Source: Flavobacterium sp. (GTDB taxonomy: Bacteria > Bacteroidota > Bacteroidia > Flavobacteriales > Flavobacteriaceae). From it: DNA of 5,927 bases. Every line of letters starts with the position of its first letter. Within the stretch, counting starts at the first letter, position 1. Below, one piece after another: positions 1 through 5,927 of this stretch. Both the position numbers and the translations under genes were made by a program. The stretch spans positions 1-5,927 of the forward strand of contig DMHA01000293.1 of the NCBI GenBank assembly GCA_003449615.1, written 5' to 3'. Under the pieces are notes generated by a model, which ran no database searches, was not told the origin of the DNA, and saw nothing but the letters and a program-made list of their open reading frames with translations.

Positions 1-2
1 TA

Positions 3-770
3 GAAGTAAAAGATTTTGAAGCCATTTCAGGCAAAGGTGTCATTGGTACGGTTGCCAATAAAAAAGTGGCTTTGGGAAATAAGAAGCTGATGGAGCAAGT
101 AAATGCAACTGTTTCGGAAGATTTGGAAAACAAAATTATTGCCGAACAAAAACTTGGAAAAACGGTTTCCTATATTTCAATTGATGGAAAAGCCGTAGGT
201 TTTGTGTCGATTTCGGATAAAATTAAAACCACAAGTGCAGATGCTATTAAGGAATTGATTCGTCAAGGAGTTGAAGTGATTATGATGACGGGCGATAATG
301 AGAATACAGCAAAAGCCGTCGCCGACGAATTGCATTTAACTCGTTTTATTGCCAATTGTTTACCCGAAGACAAATTGAAGGAAATTAAACGCTTACAATC
401 CGAAGGAAAAATCGTTGCTATGGCAGGCGATGGCATCAACGACGCTCCTGCATTGGCGCAAGCCGACATCGGAATTGCTATGGGAACAGGAACAGATGTG
501 GCGATTGAAAGTGCCAAAATTACTTTGGTCAAAGGCGATTTGCAAGGCATTGTCAAAGCCAAAAACCTGAGTCAGGCGGTAATGCGAAACATCAAACAGA
601 ATTTGTTTTTTGCGTTTATTTACAATGTTTTGGGAATTTCGGTAGCTTCGGGAATGTTGTATCCCGTTTTTGGAATTTTGCTTTCGCCAATGATAGCAGC
701 GGCTGCGATGAGTTTTAGTTCGGTTTCGGTAATTATGAATTCATTGCGGTTGAGGAGTTTTAAAATGTAA
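3..770 (+). CDS. copA: Copper-translocating P1B-type ATPase, C-terminal part (5' truncated by window edge)
   Basis: This is the C-terminal third of a heavy-metal P-type ATPase, an inner-membrane pump that couples ATP hydrolysis to export of Cu(I) from the cytoplasm. The frame is open from base 3, so the GTG at 66 is internal and not the start. Visible in order: the end of the nucleotide-binding domain with the glycine motif SGKGVIG (about 27-47), the P-domain TGDN motif (288-299), the hinge motif GDGINDAPAL (426-455), then two C-terminal membrane helices. The helices carry the Cu(I)-site signature of the P1B-1 group: Tyr-Asn (621-626) in the first and Met-Ser-Phe-Ser-Ser (708-722) in the second. 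The metal-binding N-terminus, the CPC motif, the DKTGT phosphorylation site and the HP dipeptide would lie upstream, outside the window. The reading frame is intact and ends in TAA, 9 bp from the convergent stop of the DUF421 gene. Cu(I) specificity is inferred from the helix motifs; Ag(I) transport is also possible. Confidence 0.95.
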   Translation, partial: EVKDFEAISGKGVIGTVANKKVALGNKKLMEQVNATVSEDLENKIIAEQKLGKTVSYISIDGKAVGFVSISDKIKTTSADAIKELIRQGVEVIMMTGDNENTAKAVADELHLTRFIANCLPEDKLKEIKRLQSEGKIVAMAGDGINDAPALAQADIGIAMGTGTDVAIESAKITLVKGDLQGIVKAKNLSQAVMRNIKQNLFFAFIYNVLGISVASGMLYPVFGILLSPMIAAAAMSFSSVSVIMNSLRLRSFKM

Positions 771-779
771 AACATTCCA

Positions 780-1289
780 TTACCCCATTGTTTTTTTACT
801 TCGTTTCAACCTTTTGTAGTGCGTTTGTCGGAGATTTTTATTGCCTGAAATGATGCTAATATTACCGTCGATTTCCAGCATTGCCAATTTCACATCCGAA
901 AAATGTTCAATCCCGTGTTCTCGTATCGCTTCTTTTAATTCATCGTGTGTGATGTTTAATTTACTCAAAGCTTTGAAATCCATTTTTCCGTTGTGGATAA
1001 GAATTTCTGGTTTTTCTTGCATAAAATCACTGAATTTAGGGAATTCATACATCAATTTTTTTAAAGTAAAATTGATGATAAAAAGTACTGCCGCGGCCGC
1101 CAAACCTCCCCAAAGACTTGTATCACTTCCCACCATCGCATTTTGAACCGAGTTGCTGATGAGCAAAATCAAAATTACATCGGCGGTGTTGAGTTGAGAT
1201 AATTCCTTCTTGCCAAATATCCGCAAAGCGATGAGCATAAAAAAATATACGGCAGCACTTCGGAGGATGATGTCAAGATAGGGATTCAT
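780..1289 (-). CDS. DUF421 / YetF-like membrane protein
   Basis: A 169-residue protein of the DUF421 family (YetF of Bacillus, YcaP of E. coli), whose biochemical role is not established. Three hydrophobic segments are visible at about residues 5-23, 36-53 and 57-76. Between the first two lies the family motif RIFGKKELSQL, followed by TADVILILLISNSVQNAM. The soluble part follows the family pattern: PEILIHNGK (94-102), a helix ITHDELKEAIREHGI (113-127) and the strand LAMLEIDGNISII (135-147). The protein ends in a basic tail (KRLKRSKK, 159-166). It is shorter than the roughly 230 residues of YetF/YcaP because the second half of the C-terminal region is missing; the conserved motifs are complete, so this looks like a short family form and not a broken gene. 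The start is the first ATG in frame, directly before the membrane helix. There is no Shine-Dalgarno sequence. It lies 41 bp downstream of the rimK-type gene on the same strand, so co-transcription is likely. Confidence 0.88.
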   Translation of the reverse strand: MNPYLDIILRSAAVYFFMLIALRIFGKKELSQLNTADVILILLISNSVQNAMVGSDTSLWGGLAAAAVLFIINFTLKKLMYEFPKFSDFMQEKPEILIHNGKMDFKALSKLNITHDELKEAIREHGIEHFSDVKLAMLEIDGNISIISGNKNLRQTHYKRLKRSKKTMG

Positions 1290-1330
1290 TTTTTTATTTA
1301 AAATTAGTCAAAAAACAGTGAATCTAATTA

Positions 1331-2698
1331 TTAGGTTTTAAAATTTTTTTCGATTGCCAAAATCATTTCGCCCGCAATGTCTTTATTGGTAGCACCTTCG
1401 ATTCCTTCTAATCCCGGAGAGGAATTCACTTCGAGCAATAATGGTCCTTTTGTAGAGCGAATTATATCTACGCCTGCAACTTTCAAATCCATTGCTTTGG
1501 TGGCACGAATGGCAATTTTTTTCTCTTCGGGAGTGGGTTTTATTACTGAGGCCGTTCCTCCCAAATGAATGTTGGCTCGGAATTCGCCCGGCATCGCTTC
1601 TCTCTGAATGGTGGCCACAACTTTTCCGTCAACGACAAACAATCGCAAATCTTTTCCGTTGGCTTCTTTGATGAATTCCTGAACTAATATATTGGCATTC
1701 AAACTTTTGAAAGCATTAATTACGCTTTCTGCTGCTTTTTTGGTTTCGGCCAAAACAACTCCTTTTCCCTGAGTGCCTTCGAGTAATTTTACGATTAAGG
1801 GTGTTCCGCCTACCATTTTAATTAAATCATTAGTATCCAAAGGGGAGTTGGCAAAACCCGTTGTCGGAATATCAATTCCGCTTTGTAAAAGCAATTGTAA
1901 GGAGAATAATTTATCTCGAGATTGGGTAATCGCAGTCGATGAATTCAAACAAAAAACGTTTAAAGCCTCGAATTGTCGAGTCAAGGCGCAGCCATAAAAG
2001 GTAATGCTTGGACGTATTCTTGGAATTATCGCATCAAATTGATTTAAAATTATACCACCACGATAATGAATTTCGGGAGTTTTGGCATCGAGTTTCATAT
2101 AGCATTCCTTGATGTTCAAAAAGTGCATTTCGTGTCCCCGCATTTCGCCGGCTTCCATAATGCGTTTGTTGCTGTACAATTCAGGATTGCTTGCCAATAG
2201 GCCGATGCGCAAACCCGAACTTTTTTTAACCGCATTTTTATAAACCTCTTTTAAATTATCAGTGCTAGTTTGACCTAAAAGATATTGTTGTTCAGGATCA
2301 ACTAGAACCCTTCCGCTCATTGCTTCACGACCCAATAACATACGGAAACCCATTGAATCTCGATTGGTTAGGGTCATTTCGATTACCCATTTTGAATTTC
2401 CAATTTCTAATGCAGTTTGAATGACATAACGTTGTTCCCTAAATCCACTCGAACTTTTAACAATTCTTTTATCGACTAATGGTGCTTCGCAGTGGATAAT
2501 GGTTTTGACATTATTTTGAATGGGATTGATGTCAAATTTGACCCAATTGTGGTCTTCTTTAATAAATGGCGCAATGTTTTTGGCGTGAAGAGCAGAAGTC
2601 TTTGCACCAGAATCGACCCTTGCTTTAATGGATGGAATTCCTAATTCAGGAAGTGTACACCATTCTTCACTGCCTAAAATGATTTTGCTTTGTAACAT
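1331..2698 (-). CDS. rimK: Fusion protein: RimB-like retropepsin-type ('ATP-dependent zinc') protease domain + RimK ATP-grasp glutamate ligase
   Basis: A 455-residue two-domain cytoplasmic protein. Residues about 4-142 match the 'putative ATP-dependent zinc protease' family (PF05618), whose studied relative RimB is retropepsin-like: the Asp-Ser-Gly triad sits in [14 protein letters not shown] (Asp29), and the later LLGREAM (121-127) is typical of the fold. After a short linker, residues about 162-455 form a full-length RimK (E. coli RimK is about 300 residues). Visible there are the ATP-grasp lysine and glycine-rich loop in [14 protein letters not shown] (302-315), LVQEFI (338-343), [11 protein letters not shown] (349-359), the Arg/Asn pair in [10 protein letters not shown] (372-381), and the metal ligands in GVDII (Asp411) and [10 protein letters not shown] (Glu423, Asn425). 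RimK adds glutamates to the C-terminus of ribosomal protein S6 in E. coli; the substrate here is inferred and may differ. In pseudomonads RimB and RimK are separate proteins acting against each other. The start at 2698 is the first ATG in frame and fits the domain boundary. It heads a probable two-gene unit with the DUF421 gene. Confidence 0.92.
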   Translation of the reverse strand: MLQSKIILGSEEWCTLPELGIPSIKARVDSGAKTSALHAKNIAPFIKEDHNWVKFDINPIQNNVKTIIHCEAPLVDKRIVKSSSGFREQRYVIQTALEIGNSKWVIEMTLTNRDSMGFRMLLGREAMSGRVLVDPEQQYLLGQTSTDNLKEVYKNAVKKSSGLRIGLLASNPELYSNKRIMEAGEMRGHEMHFLNIKECYMKLDAKTPEIHYRGGIILNQFDAIIPRIRPSITFYGCALTRQFEALNVFCLNSSTAITQSRDKLFSLQLLLQSGIDIPTTGFANSPLDTNDLIKMVGGTPLIVKLLEGTQGKGVVLAETKKAAESVINAFKSLNANILVQEFIKEANGKDLRLFVVDGKVVATIQREAMPGEFRANIHLGGTASVIKPTPEEKKIAIRATKAMDLKVAGVDIIRSTKGPLLLEVNSSPGLEGIEGATNKDIAGEMILAIEKNFKT

Positions 2699-2731
2699 AA
2701 ATGAGTTTTATAAGGTCAACTTAAATCAATG

Positions 2732-2739
2732 TAAATATA
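2732..2739 (-). promoter_or_regulatory. Candidate -7 promoter element for the rimK-DUF421 unit
   Basis: Read on the minus strand this is TATATTTA, seven of eight matches to the Bacteroidota -7 consensus TAnnTTTG. It would place a transcript start near 2727, giving a leader of roughly 28 nt ahead of the rimK ATG. No clear TTG -33 box lies 17-23 bp upstream (the equivalent position reads ATTTAA), so the assignment is weak. It falls between the clpC terminator and rimK, where a promoter would be expected if rimK is not read through from clpC. Confidence 0.25.
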
Positions 2740-2801
2740 GCGATAAATGAACTTAGGATGTTAAATTACGGTTAAATCAGTGGGATGCTAAGTAACTTTA
2801 C

Positions 2802-2870
2802 AAAAAAAAACAGCCACATATTACATAATTTTCACAAATTAATTCGTGAAAATTATGTAATTCGTGGCTT
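2802..2870 (-). terminator. Strong intrinsic terminator of clpC (long hairpin plus T-tract)
   Basis: Downstream of the clpC stop codon by about 22 nt on the minus strand lies a long hairpin. The outer stem is AGCCAC (2812-2817) paired with GTGGCT (2864-2869). After a 2-nt mismatch, a perfect 16-bp inner stem follows (2820-2835 with 2846-2861), closing on a 10-nt loop (2836-2845). In the direction of clpC transcription the hairpin is followed, after one G, by nine consecutive T residues (plus-strand A-run 2802-2810). That is the classic form of a factor-independent terminator. The plus-strand side has no T-run, so it acts in one direction only. It should separate clpC from the rimK unit, although some read-through cannot be excluded. 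The stem is much longer than needed for termination; its internal repeat structure is discussed among the findings. Confidence 0.9.
2814..2867. repeat. 54-bp palindrome of two 27-nt arms, each made of three 9-nt units
   Basis: The right arm reads AATTCGTGA (2841-2849), AAATTATGT (2850-2858), AATTCGTGG (2859-2867). The left arm, read on the minus strand, gives AATTTGTGA (2840-2832), AAATTATGT (2831-2823), AATATGTGG (2822-2814). The arms match at 24 of 27 positions and abut exactly at 2840/2841. The same bases form the clpC terminator stem. From memory, AATTCGTGnn/CCACGAATT-type intergenic palindromes recur in flavobacterial genomes, so this may be one copy of a dispersed repeat family; only one copy is present in this window. 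Confidence 0.8.
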
Positions 2871-2891
2871 GAAAACTTTCAGTTGTAAATT

Positions 2892-5438
2892 TTAACTTGT
2901 TGGCTCTCCAGCTTTTAGAATTTTAACGGATAATTCTTGCGAAGTTTCGTCTTCAATATCCATAAAAATCTCATCGCCAGCACCCACTTTTGAAGTAATA
3001 ATTTCTTCGGCAAGTGCATCTTCTACATATTTTTGGATGGCTCTTTTTAGTGGTCTAGCACCAAATTGTCTGTCAAATCCTTTTTCGGCGATAAAGGCTT
3101 TGGCTTTGTCTGAAAGTTTTAATTCATAACCCAAATCTTTGATACGAGCGTATAATTTTTTCAATTCAATTTCAATAATCAAATTGATGTCTTCTTTTTC
3201 TAAAGCATTAAACACAATCACATCATCAATTCTATTCAAAAATTCAGGTGCAAATGTTTTTTTCAAAGCGTTTTCGATAATACTTTTCGAGTTATCATCG
3301 GCTTGGGCCACTTTGGCAGCTGTTCCAAATCCAACACCTTGTCCAAAATCCTTTAATTGTCTGGCACCAACATTTGAAGTCATAATGATGATGGTATTTT
3401 TGAAATCTATTTTTCGTCCCAAACTATCGGTCAAATAGCCATCATCCAAAACTTGCAACATCATATTGAAAACATCAGGATGCGCTTTTTCAATTTCGTC
3501 CAAAAGCACTACACAATAGGGTTTACGGCGTACTTTCTCAGTCAATTGTCCACCTTCTTCATAACCTACATATCCCGGAGGCGCTCCGATTAGTCTAGAA
3601 ATAGCGAATTTTTCCATATACTCGCTCATATCAATTCGGATTAATGCGTCTTCAGAATCGAATAATTCTCTGGCTAAAACTTTGGCCAATTGTGTTTTTC
3701 CAACCCCAGTTTGACCTAGGAAAATGAACGAACCAATAGGTCGATTAGGGTCTTTCAGTCCAGCACGATTTCTTTGAATGGCTCGAGAAATTTTCATTAC
3801 TGCTTCTTTCTGACCAATAACATTATCGCCTATAAGTTGTGGTAAAATGGCTAGTTTGTTACTCTCCGTTTGGGCAATTCTATTTACAGGAATTCCAGTC
3901 ATCATCGAAACCACATCGGCAACATTGTCTTCGGTTACCTCAATTCTGTTGTTTTTGGAATCTTCTTCCCATTGTTCTTGGGCAACGGCTAAATCTTTTT
4001 CGAGACGTTTTTCGTCATCACGAAGTTTGGCCGCTTCTTCATATTTCTGTCTTTTAACAACCGCATTTTTCAATTCGCGAACATCTTCCAATTGTTTTTC
4101 TAGTTCCAAAATTTGTGCTGGAACTTCAATATTGGAGATGTGAACTCTGGAACCTGCTTCGTCCAACGCATCGATGGCTTTGTCCGGCAAGAATCGCTCA
4201 GACATATATCTATTGGTCAATTTAACACAGGCTTCAATGGCTTCAGGACTATATTTCACATTGTGATGATCTTCATATTTGTCCTTAATATTGTTTAGAA
4301 TTGTGATAGTTTCTTCAACAGTTGTTGGTTCAACAATCACTTTTTGAAAACGTCTTTCCAATGCTCCATCTTTTTCAATATACTGACGGTATTCGTCTAA
4401 GGTTGTGGCACCAATACATTGAATATCACCCCTTGCTAAAGCTGGTTTGAACATATTGGAAGCATCAAGCGAACCTGTTGCTCCTCCAGCACCAACAATA
4501 GTGTGAATTTCGTCAATGAAAAGAATGATGTCGTCATTTTTTTCCAATTCGTTCATCACTGCTTTCATTCGCTCCTCAAATTGCCCACGGTATTTTGTAC
4601 CAGCCACAAGGCTTGCCAAATCAAGCGTTACCACTCGTTTGCCAAATAATATTCTGGATACTTTCTTTTGAATGATTCGCAAAGCCAAACCTTCGGCAAT
4701 GGCAGATTTTCCAACTCCGGGTTCGCCAATAAGGAGTGGATTGTTCTTTTTGCGGCGGCTTAAAATTTGGGAAACACGTTCTATTTCTTTCTCTCGTCCT
4801 ACAACTGGGTCTAGTTTTCCTTCTTCGGCCATTTCGGTTAAATCTCTCCCAAAATTATCCAAAACAGGAGTCTTCGATTTTTTGTTGGATTTATTGGCAG
4901 GATTGTTAAAAGTGCCTTCTTTTAGACTGTCATCTTGTCCTGAATCTTCGTTATAAGCGTCGTTTTTTGGCAAGTTTTCAATAAAATTTTCTTCGGATGG
5001 TGTCATATTTAGATATTGTTCTTTGGCTACATCATAATCAATATTGAGTTTATTCAGGAGCTTGGTTGTGGGATCATTTTCATTTCTCAGGATACACAAT
5101 AATAAATGTGCCGTGCTAATAGAGGTGCTGTGAAAAACTTTTGCTTCGAGAAAAGTGGTTTTCAAGGCTCGTTCGGCTTGTCTTGTTAGGTGTAGATTTT
5201 TCTTTTCGTTGTTGACTTCCATACTAGGACTTGCTGGACTAAGTATTTCTACTTTTCTACGCAATTGGTTTAAATCAATCGATAAATTATTCAATATATT
5301 AATTGCTTTGCCGTTGCCATCTCTCAAAATACCGAGCATAAGATGTTCAGTACCAATGAAATCGTGACCCAAACGCAAGGCTTCTTCTTTGCTATAAGTA
5401 ATAACATCTTTTACTCTTGGCGAAAAATTATCATCCAT
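2892..5438 (-). CDS. clpC: ClpC: AAA+ unfoldase subunit of the Clp protease
   Basis: An 848-residue Hsp100 unfoldase that unfolds substrates and feeds them to ClpP. Domains in order: two Clp_N repeats (about 3-143), a charged Asn/Lys/Asp-rich linker (about 145-190), ATPase D1 with Walker A GEPGVGKS (238-245), pore loop KYRG (282-285), Walker B LFIDEIH (306-312) and arginines in ALERRFQ (362-363). Then comes the short ClpC-type middle domain with a UVR-like segment (about 457-480), which separates it from ClpB with its much longer coiled coil. D2 has Walker A GQTGVGKT (575-582), pore loop GYVGYEEGG (622-630), Walker B VVLLDEIEKAHPD (643-655), a VGF tripeptide (702-704) matching the ClpP-docking loop, and sensor-2 GARPLKR (793-799). 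The frame stays open to an ATG at 5489, but the ClpC N-domain begins at MDDNFSPRVKDVI, so the ATG at 5438 is chosen. No ctsR, mcsA or mcsB is adjacent, unlike in Firmicutes. It is divergent from gyrA and ends at a strong terminator. Confidence 0.97.
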   Translation of the reverse strand: MDDNFSPRVKDVITYSKEEALRLGHDFIGTEHLMLGILRDGNGKAINILNNLSIDLNQLRRKVEILSPASPSMEVNNEKKNLHLTRQAERALKTTFLEAKVFHSTSISTAHLLLCILRNENDPTTKLLNKLNIDYDVAKEQYLNMTPSEENFIENLPKNDAYNEDSGQDDSLKEGTFNNPANKSNKKSKTPVLDNFGRDLTEMAEEGKLDPVVGREKEIERVSQILSRRKKNNPLLIGEPGVGKSAIAEGLALRIIQKKVSRILFGKRVVTLDLASLVAGTKYRGQFEERMKAVMNELEKNDDIILFIDEIHTIVGAGGATGSLDASNMFKPALARGDIQCIGATTLDEYRQYIEKDGALERRFQKVIVEPTTVEETITILNNIKDKYEDHHNVKYSPEAIEACVKLTNRYMSERFLPDKAIDALDEAGSRVHISNIEVPAQILELEKQLEDVRELKNAVVKRQKYEEAAKLRDDEKRLEKDLAVAQEQWEEDSKNNRIEVTEDNVADVVSMMTGIPVNRIAQTESNKLAILPQLIGDNVIGQKEAVMKISRAIQRNRAGLKDPNRPIGSFIFLGQTGVGKTQLAKVLARELFDSEDALIRIDMSEYMEKFAISRLIGAPPGYVGYEEGGQLTEKVRRKPYCVVLLDEIEKAHPDVFNMMLQVLDDGYLTDSLGRKIDFKNTIIIMTSNVGARQLKDFGQGVGFGTAAKVAQADDNSKSIIENALKKTFAPEFLNRIDDVIVFNALEKEDINLIIEIELKKLYARIKDLGYELKLSDKAKAFIAEKGFDRQFGARPLKRAIQKYVEDALAEEIITSKVGAGDEIFMDIEDETSQELSVKILKAGEPTS

Positions 5439-5458
5439 ATTATTTTGTATTTCTAATG

Positions 5459-5489
5459 TAAAAATAGTGAATTGGTCTTTGAAAACCAA
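5459..5489 (-). promoter_or_regulatory. Candidate clpC promoter with an overlapping small dyad
   Basis: On the minus strand a TTG (5489-5487) is followed after 21 nt by TATTTTA (5465-5459), a loose match to the Bacteroidota -33/-7 pattern, with an expected start near 5457 and a leader of about 20 nt. The TTG lies in one arm of the dyad TTGGT-8 nt-ACCAA (5472-5489), which would put a bound regulator between or across the promoter boxes. The -7 match is poor (the TTTG end is not kept), so this is only a candidate. If this is the promoter, the upstream ATG at 5489 lies before the transcript start and cannot be used. Confidence 0.22.
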
Positions 5490-5525
5490 AAATCATACCT
5501 TATAAAAGATTATGTCAGCTAATTG

Positions 5526-5549
5526 ACAAAAAAATGAACAAAAAAATGT
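5526..5549. repeat. Two tandem copies of a 12-bp A-tract unit
   Basis: The 11-mer ACAAAAAAATG occurs at 5526-5536 and again, identical, at 5538-5548, so the unit length is 12 bp. Each copy holds a run of seven A residues. The pair sits between the clpC and gyrA promoters. Spaced A-tracts can bend DNA or act as UP-like elements; either role is inference here, and a 12-bp step is longer than one helical turn. Confidence 0.7.
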
Positions 5550-5562
5550 TAAATCTCACATA

Positions 5563-5601
5563 ATTTATTAACTAAAAATAAAGTTTATTTTGTTAATAAA
5601 T
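5563..5601. repeat. 39-bp AT-rich nested inverted repeat in the clpC-gyrA intergenic region
   Basis: Outer arms ATTTATTAAC (5563-5572) and GTTAATAAAT (5592-5601) are perfect 10-bp complements. Inside them AAAATAAA (5575-5582) and TTTATTTT (5584-5591) are perfect 8-bp complements around a single G at 5583. Only two bases (5573-5574) are unmatched. It ends 22 bp before the -33 box proposed for gyrA and more than 100 bp upstream of clpC. There is no converging gene and no T-run, so it is not placed as a terminator; an operator or a supercoiling-sensitive cruciform are possible roles. Confidence 0.7.
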
Positions 5602-5623
5602 CATTGAAATAAGAATAGAATTG

Positions 5624-5656
5624 TTTGCATAAAAACATCGGAATGACGTATATTAG
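5624..5656 (+). promoter_or_regulatory. Probable gyrA promoter (Bacteroidota -33/-7 type)
   Basis: TTTG at 5624-5627 is followed after 21 nt by TATATTAG at 5649-5656, which matches seven of eight positions of TAnnTTTG. The spacing fits the 17-23 nt window reported for flavobacterial housekeeping promoters. A transcript would begin near 5663 and carry a leader of about 35 nt, almost pure A/T, containing three tandem AAATT units (5665-5679) and no Shine-Dalgarno sequence, as is usual in this phylum. Confidence 0.42.
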
Positions 5657-5697
5657 CACGTTTGAAATTAAATTAAATTTATTAAATATAACAACTT

Positions 5698-5927
5698 ATG
5701 TCTGAAGGAGAAAGGTTAATTCCTATTAACATTGAAGATGAAATGAAATCAGCTTACATCGATTATTCGATGTCGGTAATTGTGTCAAGAGCACTTCCTG
5801 ATGTTAGAGATGGCTTGAAACCAGTGCATCGAAGAGTACTTTACGGAATGTATGATTTAGGAGTAACTTCAAAATCTGCCCATAAAAAATCGGCGAGAAT
5901 TGTCGGAGAAGTTTTAGGTAAGTATCA
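5698..5927 (+). CDS. gyrA: DNA gyrase subunit A, N-terminal part (3' truncated by window edge)
   Basis: The frame from the ATG at 5698 stays open to the window end and gives 76 complete codons. The protein opens with [20 protein letters not shown], then [20 protein letters not shown] (20-39) and [16 protein letters not shown] (40-55), the strongly conserved N-terminus of type IIA topoisomerase A subunits. With GyrB it forms the ATP-driven enzyme that introduces negative supercoils. The end [14 protein letters not shown] (63-76) aligns with the start of the E. coli quinolone-resistance region; the equivalents of Ser83 and Asp87 fall about 6 and 10 codons past the edge, and the catalytic tyrosine is further on, so neither can be read here. 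ParC shares much of this block, but the start and the divergent clpC neighbour favour GyrA. It is transcribed away from clpC across a 259-bp gap. Confidence 0.95.
   Translation, partial: MSEGERLIPINIEDEMKSAYIDYSMSVIVSRALPDVRDGLKPVHRRVLYGMYDLGVTSKSAHKKSARIVGEVLGKY

Noticed and set aside
764..776. Hairpin AATGT-AAA-ACATT as a bidirectional terminator
   Set aside because: Only five A/T-rich base pairs with a 3-nt loop and no adjacent T-run of useful length on either strand; too weak to list as a terminator.
841..1146. Plus-strand open frame of about 100 codons opposite the DUF421 gene
   Set aside because: The minus-strand frame carries the family motifs and membrane helices; this is its shadow.
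1302..1329. AATTAG / CTAATT inverted repeat between the rimK and DUF421 genes
   Set aside because: Six A/T-rich pairs across a 16-nt loop without a T-run; expected by chance in this composition.
3139..4298. Several plus-strand open frames of 60-100 codons opposite clpC
   Set aside because: They are antisense shadows of a highly conserved AAA+ gene, with low-complexity Ser/Phe-rich translations and no recognisable domain.
5523..5528. TTGACA as a classical sigma-70 -35 box on the plus strand
   Set aside because: No TATAAT-like sequence at 16-18 bp, and the phylum uses a different promoter pattern; the box at 5624-5656 fits gyrA better.
5534..5563. Nine-codon plus-strand ORF (MNKKMLNLT) in the clpC-gyrA gap
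   Set aside because: Too short, formed from the A-tract repeat, upstream of the probable gyrA transcript start, and with no ribosome-binding context.
1..5927. Mobile elements, CRISPR arrays, tRNA/rRNA genes, toxin-antitoxin or defence genes
   Set aside because: Looked for on both strands; no transposase, spaced repeats, tRNA-like folds or defence-type proteins are present, and all coding space is taken by conserved chromosomal genes.

Overview
This window reads as ordinary chromosomal DNA from a member of the Bacteroidota, most likely Flavobacteriaceae (Flavobacterium or a close relative). The reasons are low GC content, no Shine-Dalgarno sequence ahead of any start codon, A/T-rich leaders, promoter-like boxes resembling the Bacteroidota TTG / TAnnTTTG pattern, and protein sequences (ClpC starting MDDNFSPRVKDVI, a two-domain protease-RimK protein) that look flavobacterial. 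The species cannot be named from this sequence alone.

Layout. 3-770 (+): 3' end of a copper-type P1B ATPase gene whose start lies before the window. 780-1289 (-): a DUF421/YetF-like membrane protein, convergent with the ATPase gene and only 9 bp from it. 1331-2698 (-): a fused protein with an N-terminal RimB-like retropepsin/'zinc protease' domain and a C-terminal RimK ATP-grasp glutamate ligase; it lies 41 bp upstream of the DUF421 gene and probably shares its transcript. 2699-2891: intergenic, holding a strong intrinsic terminator for clpC and a weak candidate promoter for rimK. 2892-5438 (-): clpC, the AAA+ unfoldase of the ClpCP protease; its start is best placed at 5438, not at the upstream in-frame ATG at 5489. 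5439-5697: divergent promoter region between clpC and gyrA, with an A-tract tandem repeat and a long AT-rich dyad. 5698-5927 (+): 5' end of gyrA, cut by the window edge just before the main quinolone-resistance positions.

Functional links. The genes do not form one pathway. They cover metal efflux, ribosomal or other protein modification by glutamate addition (possibly with its own reversing protease), ATP-dependent proteolysis, and DNA topology. There are no mobile elements, CRISPR arrays, tRNA or rRNA genes, phage genes or signs of recent transfer. I found no convincing new biological system. The best items for a second look are the protease-ligase fusion, the modular palindrome that forms the clpC terminator, and the symmetrical AT-rich element between clpC and gyrA.
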